DNA of 64,000 nt, taken from NCBI RefSeq assembly GCF_022539315.1, contig NC_066323.1, positions 4,218,219-4,282,218 of the forward strand, in the 5' to 3' direction. Below the pieces are notes generated by a model. It made no database searches and had not been told where the DNA came from. It worked only from the letters and a program-made list of their open reading frames with translations. Positions 53,201-64,000 of this stretch are shown here, piece after piece. Origin of the DNA: Serinus canaria (lineage: Eukaryota; Chordata; Aves; Passeriformes; Fringillidae). The first letter of the stretch is position 1. Each line of letters begins with the position of its first letter. A program made the translations under genes and the position numbers.

Positions 53201-56200
53201 TACTCAGCTCTCACAGGGATTGTTTAATCTCACGCCTTCTCCTGCTAGTTTTGGTACCTTCCCCTCCTTCGCCCACCCATCCAGAGACTCACAAAACAAG
53301 CTATCATCAATGCCATCTACCACTGCACCTCCTGCCTACTCAAGCAATACAAGCTGCTCTACTTGGAAGAGTAATAATGAACTCCCCAAGGGCTTTGTTT
53401 TCATTTTGGAAAGCAGTTTGTCCTCCCTCACCCCCAAACACCCAGCTCCGTAACTTAAAAGAAGATGTTAGTCAAGAAACGGCGTTACTACACAACGCAA
53501 GAAAAACTGCTCTCAAGGTTAAGTTACTAACAGAAGAAAAATTTCTCCCCTGGACACCTGAGAAGCCTGTTTACAAATCTATTTGAACCACTCCTCTGCA
53601 GCATCTCACCAGGAGATGCTCTTCCAGGCCCTACTGAGAGCCACATCTGTGCTCTGTCCATTCCCCCTTTCTGAACCATAAATCCACTCTCCCAGGTCTC
53701 CAGCACTCTCCTCTCCAGCTTCTCACTGCAATAAAGCTCCAGCCACCATGTGAGCGTCTCTTTCCTTTCCAGAATGTTAAGACCTGCCAATAGTTGGCAG
53801 CAGCAAAATTAAATAAGAACTAATCACCACATTGGGCTTTTCAGTCAATAAAACTGTATTACTTCTTCAACTATTACCTGTTCAATTTAGGATGTAAGTG
53901 TGGATTTGTAGCCCCCAGCCAGTAAAGGAATAGCCAACACCAGTGCTTAGGGAAGAAAAATACAAAATGCCTTATGCACATAGACAGTTCATTCCCACTT
54001 GGTTCTGCAGAGACCAAGCCACTGAAGCTACAGTAACTGAGTATTCCAGATTTCCTGCTCACAGACTCAAACTTGCACACACAAAATTAGAGTTCTTCTG
54101 ACCTAGTTTCTCCTTTCTAGCACGTCAAAAGAAAAAGCAGCCATTCTGTACCCTCTCCACAAATATGAAATGTGGGAGCTCTAAGCCTGTAAGGAACACA
54201 TATACTGACCTGGAAAAAAAATGGTTTTCTCCAACCAAAATGATGCAGTTATAGCACTGCAAATGGTGGGTCCCACAGACCAAGATGCACTAGTGATACC
54301 AAGAGAGGACAACAATGACATACATAAAATTAACCTCCCTCCAATGCTGCATGTCAGAGCAGTCCAGGCTAAGGAAAAGCCACCCACAATCTACACATTT
54401 ACATTAATCAAAACAAGGGTCCAAGCCTCCTTCCCACTCCTTCAAAAGCATGGAGAGTTGTTGACACTCCTTCACAACACGGTGAGTTCATCTCTCCTGA
54501 TGTCATTCAAGCAAAAGGCAGCAAGCTTTGACTTGAGGCTAATGAAGATGAATGTGTGGTCTCTGTGAGTCTCAGCATAATAAGAAAATGTTGAGATATT
54601 CAATAACCCTCAAGACAACACAATTATATTTATTCTTCATTTGAAGTTAGTCTCCCTCCAAAGCAGCCGTTCCTCTCATCCTTGTAAAGCTCTACAGCAC
54701 TTTCCACAGATCACCAGGAGAGACTCCATGAATTGTTTGCAGCTGTATGACAAGCCCACCTTCCAGCTCACAGCAGACTGTTCATCCAGAAGAGCCAGAA
54801 GCCAATCACACCAGAAGCATCGGCAAGAGCACAACTGCTAAGTGAACCCCAAGGTTTTCAGTGCCTTGCTAGATGAATGCAGCCTCAGCGCCATCAACCC
54901 CTTCAACATATGCCTAATTCAAGCACACAACTCCAACAAGGCAATATATAAAAGGCTTGGCTGAGCTCAGTGTCTCTAAAAAGCTGCAGTGCCAATTATA
55001 AATCACTTCTATAGCCCCCAGAAGATCTAAAGTCACTACCAGTATTGTACCAAACTTCTTCAGATGCAGACATCAATTAGAGCACAGCAGCTGGACGCTC
55101 TCCTCACTGGAAGTCATTCATGTAGTTTCAGACCAATCAGATATTATTCCTAAATGTTTAGATCTCACCCTTCTGAGAAAGAGAGTTTCAACCTTGGCCA
55201 GCAAATGTCTGCACCAAGCTGAAATCGTTACCTGCCACTAAACACTGTCAAAGGTTTATGGGCTCTTGGAGGAGTTGGTTTAATTACTTACCAAGGCAGC
55301 TGTTTTGGGAACTGCAGCCTCTTAACATCCCACTCCTGGAGATGCACTGTGCAAAGCACGGCTGCTGCCAAGCTCGTGCCAGGAGAAGGGAGCACCCTCT
55401 CACACACAGGCTAACATTCAGTCTCCAACAGCAGGCCACCCTTGGGGTTTCATCTGTGTGCGTCTGCAGGGGTGACAAAAGCCAGTCTGCACCTTCCTGA
55501 GGCACTGCTGGAATCCAGCTCCTGCAGCCCTCACAGGAGGCTGCTGGGGTCACCCTCTGGGATCACCTTTGCCAAGAAATGACAGCCTTGCTCCCTCCTT
55601 GAAGTGAGAGTTGCGGCCAGAGTGATGGCTTGAAACAGGAGAATGTCTCACTCCCAGATGCATTTTGGAGCAAGAAAAGCAAAGCAATCTTAAAACCTTT
55701 TGCTTTTTTAAACTAGGATGGTTTTGCACCTCTTATGTCTATTTTTCAGTTAAGGTTGTGGGCTGAGCTGACCAGAAATCTTGTCAGGGATGAAAGGGCT
55801 GTAGCATCAACAAGCCATGGACCACAGCCTTCAACAGCAGGGATCTGTGCAACAACCAACACACAGCCAGGCATGTAGGCATGCATTCCAGAAATCCCTG
55901 AGTCCCAGATTAAAGCAGCTGCCATAACTTTTCAACATTTTCTCATCCCTATACACATGTCTGGAGAAACACCACCTCCCTGCTGGATTCAGTCAAGAGT
56001 TTCTCACATCAGCCCAGTTTTCACAGATCATCTGGAGATGGAGTTCTCTGCTGGTTTTGTGCTTTTCAAAGAGTTTACCCACAGCCTGCCACTTGTCATC
56101 AGCTCCTCACACATGGCTCTACAAGGGCTGGCTAGCAAGAAAGGCAAATAACTCTCCAGTGGCAGCAGTTTCAAGCAAGGACAATATGGGGAACAAATCA

Positions 56201-56585
56201 CTTTAAATTATGGATCAGAACTCTGGAGGATGGACTGTAGAAAAATTACAAACTCCACAACTATACCAACAATATGCCAAAACCTTGTATCATAAACTCA
56301 CTTTTACATTGAATTGTCTTGACAAATCAGCAGACTTATTTAATAGATTATCAAATATATACTCATTTGCATGTTTCAATTTAGAAACACATGTCTCACC
56401 CAAGAGTTAACAAGATGTGGGGAAGGGGAAATGAAGGCTTCTCACCTTTTTACCTACATTTCACAGGCTGTCTCCAGTAATGCCGGACCCAGCAGGAAGT
56501 CCAAAAGGTTGGTTATGACAGACACCCAGAGTGGGTGGAAAACAACATCCCACAGCAAAAAGCAAGCTCCTGCCTGATCCGTGTC
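47231..56585. other. Intron 1 interval without genes
   Basis: No exon, RNA gene or transposon recognised. CA/CT-rich, GC-moderate intron; a G-rich patch at 48916-48938 has too few short-loop G tracts to be a canonical quadruplex; CCCAGGGATACC is repeated at 48222 and 48238; an octamer ATTTGCAT lies at 49872-49879. Confidence 0.55.
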
Positions 56586-56611
56586 AAAAAAAAAACCAAA
56601 AAAAAAACCCC
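56586..56611. repeat. A10-CC-A10-CCCC low-complexity tract
   Basis: Two A10 runs separated by CC and followed by CCCC. A simple repeat in intron 1. Confidence 0.8.
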
Positions 56612-57434
56612 AGCCTAAAATCAGGGTTGATCCACAGTTGCTGAAGTGATTTGCAAGATTTGTTTCTTGCCAGGGTGTGAAGTATTTCCCATAGCAAGTC
56701 TTCTGTATTTCTTGGTGGCTTCCTACATTGTGAAACACTCAGAAATTGAGGGAGATGCTTTTTAGTTCAAACCCCAATGCCCCTAACTGCTAAACTTGGC
56801 AAGGGTACACAGATTATTTAGTTTAGTTCATTTGACATCTGCATTACAACAGCACTTTAGATGAGATCCCAGGAAGATGTGCAGGTTTTGCTTTGCAAAT
56901 CATCTTGATGTCCCATAAATCCAACCACTACATTTTCCTTCATGGGACCCACTGTGCTCCCTGTCAAACTGGAGCCCTGTGACACCTCCCTGCCTTGGGA
57001 GCTCTCTGCTAGCTCTGGTCCCTGGAACCAGCTGTGACATTATCTGGCTTTTTGCAGAGCTCCACAATTTTTTATTAGTTCACACAAGCAGGCTGGAAAC
57101 GTTAATATAAACACACACAGAGCAGCTAAGCAAGCCCTGTAAGACCACAGGGACCAGCCTGCTGAAGACCAGTACAGACAGGAAAACAAGGCAGGTGGGG
57201 AAGCCCACAATAATTAGAATTTCAATTGAAAAATCAGACCTATTCCTCCTGGAGGCAAAAAGTGCCAGCAACCACCAGCCACTCATCTCAGCCCTGCCCA
57301 CAGTCCTTCCCCATACTCAGGAATGGGGTCAGCTCTTCAGACCCACCTCCTTCAACCCAAGAGAGACACTGCACATCCCCACGAGGATTTGGCCCACAGT
57401 CATACAATGTGAGATTAATCATGAGTGTTTAAGG

Positions 57435-57580
57435 ATCTGAAAAGGGGATGAGAAACATTAGTAACTGCTTCTAAATTAATTGCCGTTATTGTTATTTGAT
57501 TTGCTGAACTCTCTAGGGCTAGATTTTATTTTAGAAAACTACTAAGATATCAGATTAATCAACTTAAAATAAATGGTCTT
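57435..57580. other. Candidate conserved noncoding block, intron 1
   Basis: AT-rich, non-repetitive stretch with CTAAATTAATTGCCG, TTATTGTTATTTGATTTG (SOX-like ATTGTT), CTAGGGCTAGATTTTATTTT and ATCAGATTAATCAAC. No repeat family was recognised. An enhancer-like texture only. Confidence 0.3.
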
Positions 57581-58119
57581 GATTTATTTATTTCTGCTGT
57601 ATCTACTCCTCTTTAAGCTTGGCAACTCACTGCATTCTTTCCATCCTGTGAAAGAAAAAGAACAGGGGCTTTTGCTTTATTATTATTATTTTAAAGGAAC
57701 CTCTACGAAGCTTAGCAGTTCTATGAGTTTAAATCATGGCAAAACTATGTTGTGAAGGAGGACAAGTGCAAGGCTGGAGCTGGTTTCCACACTCTGCAGG
57801 CACCAGCTTTGCACTGGGAGCCCACCAGCAGAGTCACACCACACAGTCCAAGCAAATCAGATCTATTCCCCAATAATTCAGGCATCCAAGGAGTTGAAAG
57901 ACACCCTACCAGGTTTCAACAGAGGCTGTCCCAGTGTGAGGCACACTTCTTGCATAAAAGTCCTGCTAGCAAGGAAGAAGTTTAATCTTCTCTAGCCAGA
58001 TTTCACTGTTCCTGAATCCTCTGGAAGTTGGGTCAGCATCCTTCCCCCCCTCCTAATCCCCTGCCCTCAGCTTTAGCAATGCAGCAATGCTCTGCCAGCA
58101 AACTAAAAAGAAAAGCCCT

Positions 58120-58290
58120 CAAATATATTATGCTGAAGAATATTAATCTTGTGTTCCACAGAATATTAAGTGGATTACATCTCCAGCCTCCAAGGAGAAA
58201 AACGTTGATTCCCATGTATCTGGTGCTATTATTCACCCCCATTAATTTTTCCTGCCAGCCTAACGTAAGTCATGACAATTTCCCATTAAT
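58120..58290. other. Candidate conserved noncoding block, intron 1
   Basis: Contains AATATATTATGCTGAAG, two AGAATATTAA words 32 bases apart (GAATATTAATC and GAATATTAAGTGG), CCCCATTAATTTTTCC, AACGTAAGTCATGAC (AP-1/CREB-like) and CCATTAATTAGTG. Composition contrasts with the CA-rich flanks. Conservation untested. Confidence 0.3.
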
Positions 58291-61200
58291 TAGTGCAGAG
58301 CTCAACTGGCTCGACAGACCAAGCAATGAGAGCAAGAGTGGGACTTCTCCATGGCCACGAGGCAGAACAGGCCACTGTGGCACAGCTGCTGCACAGAAAC
58401 ACAGACAAGGTGGAGAACAAAACCAGCTTTGGGTTTTCTTGGATGACTTCCTGGTGGGATCACCCTTGAACATCTCTTTGTAAAGGTAACTGAATAGAGA
58501 AGAAAATTGCTGACATCATTTGAGACATGTCCTTGAATGAGGCACAGCAAACACAGAGAGATGGATGTTTCTGGCCTCTAGGGAATTGGGGTGGGGGAAA
58601 AAAATCAACAAAAGCTTGAGGTGCCTGTTCTCATACCCAGAAAGGAGCCCTGACCACAGGCTGAAGGGGAACACCACCATGCCTGGGTGCTCCCCACCCC
58701 TGGGACTGCACCACCACCAGCACCCCTCCCAAACACCCTGCTCAGCCCTCTGCTCCCTCTAGAACTACTCAAACCACTGCTAAGTGCTACCAGCTGACTT
58801 TACTAGAGTTTTACACTTTCTTTGCAGAGGTGTTAATGACTCTAAAAAAGAACAAGACTGGGATAAGCAGCTTTAATACCACTTAAATGCTTACGATTAG
58901 GAGAAACAAGAGAGCCTGCAAGGGCCAGACACTCAGAGGGAGAGGACTGTAAATTACTCAGCACCGAGTAAGCAAGATCAAAGTCACTCCAAAAAGATGC
59001 AACCCACTGACAGTGATGCAAACTCAGCCCAAGCTTTACTGAATATTTCACAAGCAGGCTGATGAGTTTAAAAGGCCAGATGGGGTGTTCTGGTGATGCT
59101 GCACAAAGTAAGGAAAGGAAATCTCAGGACATATGTTTTGTTCTTAACATTATACATGACCAAGAACTTAGCTTTGGCTGATGCTTGGAGACATTCATAC
59201 TTTCTATTGACATCTTGTTGGTCTGTGCAGGGAAGAGAAACACAACTCCTCAGCTGCAATTCCCGGGCTCCATCCTCTTTTTTATAGTTCCTAGAGTAAT
59301 TTCAATTCTACACAATAAACAGCAGAACAGATAAGAAAAGCCTTATAGGATGAAGCAGCTTACAGCTTCCCACATGGGCAAGACAGAGAGCTAATGGCTA
59401 CAGAAGCAGATAAGGGTGCTCATAACCAGAAATCAAATCCACGTGTTTCAGCAACAACACACTGCCACAGAAGGCAAAATAAACAGTACAACAAACTCTG
59501 CCAGGCCACCCTAAATCCTCAGAGAGCACCACTTCATCCCTCCTTGCAGACCCAGCTGGTCCATCACTGTCTCTCCGGGTCTGAAGGGAGGGGAGATGCT
59601 GCAGTTTCATTGTAAGCCAAAAGCAGCAAGTGCTCAGCTGAGCTCTGGTCCAACTTTACAGGCCACAGCAAGAAAGACAAAGTACTACAACACCAAGATG
59701 CTTTTGCAATCCTTTCCTTCTCTGAAGACCTGTGTTGAAAAGGAATATTCATTATGCAAGGAAACCACCTCAACCATCAGCTTTCCCAGACTGCAAGTGA
59801 TGCAAGGCCAGAATGGACTTTTTGTTCAGGGCAACACCAAGTATGCAACTCCAAGTCCTTTGGCACCCATCCCAAGGCTCAAACTCCAGTGCCATTTCTC
59901 ATCACTGCCAGAGACCCAGATTGTTCAGCAATATCCAAACTCATGGTAAGCTGCTGGCACTACAGCTGCACCCTGGGTTTCCCATATCACTTAGTCTAAA
60001 CCAGAGACACAGAATGTGATCCTCACCACTGAGCCACTCCAACAGCTCTAACCTGTTGGGTATTATCTCTTCATCTGATTCATCTCCTGAAAACTGACGC
60101 CTGCAAGTTATTTCCCTTCCCTCATGTCCCAAACATCACTCTGTGTTGGCAAGTATACAAGAAAAGCATTTATCCAAAGGAATTTGCTCATCAAGACTTG
60201 CAGACACTAAAACCACAGGTTATCTAATCTTAGGAGAGCATAGTTTAATGGCCACAACACGGGATGAGAGGCCAAAGGGTCTGACTTCTACTCTGAGCTC
60301 TGCTGGGGCTGCATGGCTCATAAGTGAGTCTAAGGAAGATGCTGGACCACTCCTCGCCTTGATTTCCCTGCTATGAGATTCTCCTAGCATTCCTTTCCTC
60401 GCAGGGGATCTTATCTAAAAAGTCCTCATTAGCATGTGAAAAGAGTTATGGATCTCCAGATGTGTACATAAGGAAAAGTCTGGAGGAGTGGAGAAGCAGC
60501 ACTGGCCAGGGAGCCTGGGGACACATCCCCTTCAGCACTCCACATCTGTGCTCAGAGAAACATTTGAACCCTTCTCCCCTACAGGGAAGGGAAAAAACAA
60601 TAATTTCCTTTTTCTTGAGAAAGCTCAGAGGAAAGATTAAAATTTGCATCTCTTAAGTCAAGGAAATCATCCAAGATTCTCCCAAGAATATCAAAAGACC
60701 CCATCACCTCTGGAGAGTCACCTGCAGAACCACCTCACAGGCAACCCCCACAGAACAGGACAACCCTCCCTGTCCCACCCTCTCTCTGGATGCCACTGAG
60801 TAGCAGAACTGGACCGAGCAAGAGGAAAACTAGAGGTCTACTCTCAGTGTTCTGCCAAATCTGGAAGATGGGGAAAATCCAGACCTGGCACAGGTGAAAC
60901 CAGAGCTGCACTGCCAGGGTCTCACAGCACGGCTCCTGCTGGGGGCCAGAAAGGGCTTCTTCTGGTTTTAAACAAACTCCCACTCGGAAAACAACTGAAT
61001 ATCAACAAGCAAGCCAGTATTTCAGCTCTTTTGGAAAGGAAATAGAATTATCCCCATTGGGCCTGCTCCCATCTTTCCCAGATGTCTCAGTTAACCTTGA
61101 AGGCAGATCACACCAAACACAGCAGTGCCAGAACCAGCCAAGCACCAGCTGGAACTGCTTCAGTAGAGCAAGACCTCTGCCCCTAAGATTGGTCCACAAA

Positions 61201-64000
61201 CCTCCTGCTTTCTCCCAAGTGGCAAAAGACAATGCAGTGAAGGACAGAAGATATGTCCACTCTGGTCTCAGAGAACAGACAGGTCTCAAAGGAGCAGTTG
61301 GCTCAAGAACTTACAAGAAAAAACAAAAAAGGCTCAGCTCTTTTTAAGATGAAAATGTCCCATTGTTCCATAATTAATGGAAAGCAGAAGAGGTTTTATG
61401 GACTCATTGGGAAACGAGGGTGAGCATTAGAAAGCACTTTTCAGTATTTCATGATCACAAGGTGAGCTGCTTGCATAATACTGACAAAGAACATGAATGC
61501 TGATATCACAAGGCAGTTATGAAACTTGGGCTTTAAATACTGAATAACAATAACTCAGTAATTAAGTCTCATAAGTAATTTTTTCTCCTTTTTTTTTTTT
61601 CCCTTAACTGCAAAGTAGATGCTGCAACCTTCAACGGAGGTATGACTGTCCTCTCTAGCAATGCTTACACATGATGGATGTCCTTTGCTCCCACCACCTC
61701 ACAGAACCCATCCCAGAGCCTCACTGCCAGTCACATCCCCTTCTTCAGGCCTCCTACTCCTTCAGGAGAGGCTTCAAGATCACAGCAAGGAACATGCTGT
61801 GAACCTGTGAGGGGCAGGAGGATGAGGGAATAAACCTGAATAACTGCATTCTGCCAGTTAACTGCTAAACCCCCAACAAGCTCTTCAGCCTCCTCAGGAT
61901 GTTTTTTTGACACAAGCACACATTCTTGTGAATTACTCCAGTGTGACCAGGACACACAGTCTCCTGAACAAGACACACAATATAGAGCAGCAAAATGTCA
62001 TGAAAATCAAGGGCAAATGAACACAGAAGACAGCCCCTCCCCCTAACACCACTTCTATTTTTAGGCAGCCATATTAGCTTGGAGCAGTTTTACTCGTTTC
62101 TGATAATGAGCAGAGCTTTTGCATCTTCTCTCGAGGACATTTCATCTGTGCAGCCACTTTGCTGTACACCAGCAGCACAGAAGAGGTCACATCAACAGGC
62201 GAAAACAAACCCAACATTTATTGTGAAAGGGCCTGGAGAAACCAACTTCAGCTTTGAACTTCTGCCCTTTCTCACTGGTCAACCACACTGCTCCATTTTT
62301 TGGGGGGGTATGGTCTGCCCACCTGCAAGATGTGCCTCCAGTTCAATCACCTGATAAACTTTTGCCTATTCAAGAGGCATGATGAGAGCTCCCACCGCAG
62401 CAGGAGCGCTGTGCTAAAGCAGGAACCGATAAAGAATTGGGTGATCATTATCAAACGAGCAAGACAAAATACAGATGTGTTCAAGATCTGGGTTCCACTG
62501 TGCTGGCAGCTTGTCTTCAGGAAGTCTCATTCCTCCACCCCTCAGACAGAGCTATTCCTAAGGTACTACACACAATTTTCTGCAATCCAACCAACTTGTA
62601 CATTCAAGGTCCTTTGGTTGCCTTAGACTGTCTTGATAGAACATCCAAGCGTAAAGTTCTCTTCCTTCAGGTGCATTCCTCCTCATCCCCTCACACCTCA
62701 ACCTTCCTCCACAGCCCTTCACCACCACCCTCCTGTCTCCTTGTGCCTGCACTGGTGCTGCCTAAGGCAGCAAGATCCTGTATAGACACCAGTCCTGTCT
62801 GGACTGACAACAGGCAAAGTCCAGAGGGCAAGATATACCTTGGAACAGGTGGCAGTAGAGAGGTAAGGCAGCTTCTCACCTGGAAAATGAAAGCATGGCA
62901 CAAGCAGCTCAGGGATCTCTGTTTTATCACTTGTGGAAGAAGGCAGGCAAAGCCTCACACATTTATCTCCATTTTTTCTTCTGAATTTTCAATAAGCTAC
63001 TTGAAGTCTTCTATTTGCCCTTTGGATTATGGTCTTTCAGGAAGACCTTTTTCCATGCTGCTCTACAATTATGAGATCTAGGGAAAAATACTCCCCTCTC
63101 AAGATAACTTCTGGTGTCAGCACTTCACAGAATTTCCTGACTACAGACAAAATCATGAGGCTTCTGTCAACTGAGAAACCCCTTCCTGAGCACAGGAGCT
63201 GGTCACTTCTTGGTGAGCTCCTGCCCTTAGTCGCACCTCCACACCAGCCTCTCACTTCTTCTGTGGATTGTGAAATCTCATTTATTGAGGAAAAACTCTA
63301 GTTCAGTAAGAGGAAGCATTTAATACAGCTAGTAGATGATTAACAAGTGAGTGCTCAAGTCAATTGCTGCAGTAAGTTCCTAAGGCCATAAAAAACTTCT
63401 CACACGTCAGAGGCGAGGAGTTCACGGGGAAGCTGTGCCTGGCCAAGCCCTCACTGCATGGGACCACAGGCTGCAGCTCTTCACCCTTCTCCCCCAGGCT
63501 CCTGGCTGCAGGTCTCTACATCAGTGGTACCCCAGGAACCTTCCCAAAGAGTATTTTATTGCTCCCTTCACATTCTCCCATCAGCCAGGCTGCCTCCAAG
63601 ACCTCCCTCCCCCCATGCTCTGTAGAGGTTTCATGTCCTATGCACAGCTGAGCACCCATTAACCCACCTCCCTCCCTCCCACCCTCTGTCCCACCAGCAG
63701 GCACTTGCCCTCTGGCTAGCTGGGCCATCTGGCAGGAAGGAAAATTATCAGGGTCCCCACCCTCGGGCAACAGCATGTCAAGGCAGCACTGGGGAGGAGA
63801 GCTACACGGTGTTTTGTGGCTCTTTTAAACCAAGGCCAAAGAAGAAGCAGCATTTCTGCTCAGGACCTTTGCCTTTTCATGCCAGAGTCACCCAGAGCCA
63901 AGTAAAGGTGCTTCGGTGCTCTTACATATCAGTTACTTCTAGGCAATAATATCCTGAACACCCATCCTGGCTTTTACAGAGCACAGCGAAGAAGTTACAG

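Larger units (their letters stand above)
47199..64000 (-). other. TNIK: TNIK intron 1 (3' part; continues past the right edge)
   Basis: This lies upstream of exon 2 in transcription. The first coding exon, which would encode the MASDSPARSLDE-like start and is expected to sit in or near a CpG island promoter, is not present, and no CpG island is visible here. The intron is therefore at least 16.8 kb and the promoter is off the right edge. A 214-codon plus-strand frame at 62437-63081 and a 157-codon frame at 49272-49745 have no recognisable domain and are treated as chance. Confidence 0.78.

Noticed and set aside
62437..63081. 214-codon plus-strand open frame
   Set aside because: No recognisable domain or compositional signature of a protein, within intron 1 and antisense to the gene. 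Overlapping frames of similar length in other phases show the region is simply stop-poor.
47199..64000. TNIK first exon or promoter CpG island
   Set aside because: No CpG island and no reverse-complement match to the expected N-terminal coding sequence; the first exon is probably beyond the right edge.

Overview
This window looks like a single stretch of vertebrate, almost certainly bird, genomic DNA lying inside one large gene. The bird assignment rests on truncated CR1 LINE copies of the avian type, with ends related to ATTCTRTG and a recognisable CR1 polymerase C-terminal remnant. It also rests on sparse interspersed repeats, eukaryotic splice signals, CpG depletion, and the absence of any long ORF or bacterial operon structure. 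No finer taxonomic placement is supported.

The only coding sequence I can defend is one 66-base exon on the minus strand (47133-47198). It has a near-ideal 3' splice site upstream and an AAG|GTAAGA 5' splice site downstream. It encodes 22 residues that include the kinase glycine-rich loop GNGTYGQV and match the second coding exon of the MAP4K4/MINK1/TNIK (GCK-IV, Ste20-like) kinases. The residue before VGNG is Leu, as in TNIK; I recall Val in MAP4K4 and MINK1. I therefore call the gene TNIK. Human TNIK numbering would place the exon at about residues 20-41.

Layout: because the gene runs on the minus strand, 47199-64000 is the 3' part of the intron before this exon (intron 1), and 1-47132 is the 5' part of the intron after it (intron 2). 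I found no exon 1 or exon 3, so both introns extend past the window: intron 1 is at least 16.8 kb and intron 2 at least 47.1 kb. This fits a very large, intron-rich locus. The introns hold two clear CR1 fragments (9340-9602 minus, 44862-44979 plus), one doubtful CR1 relic (about 19609-19665), homopolymer and AT-rich low-complexity tracts, four poly-C runs, two G-quadruplex-type motifs, a GC-rich patch near 29.2-29.7 kb, several perfect short inverted repeats, and AT-rich blocks that read like conserved noncoding (enhancer-type) DNA.

The oddest local structure is a perfect 16-bp-stem hairpin at 43722-43759, about 3.4 kb downstream of the exon in the direction of transcription. I found no tRNA, rRNA, CRISPR array, intact transposon or novel multi-gene system. 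The many 60-230-codon open frames lack codon-like conservation, splice context or recognisable domains and are treated as chance.
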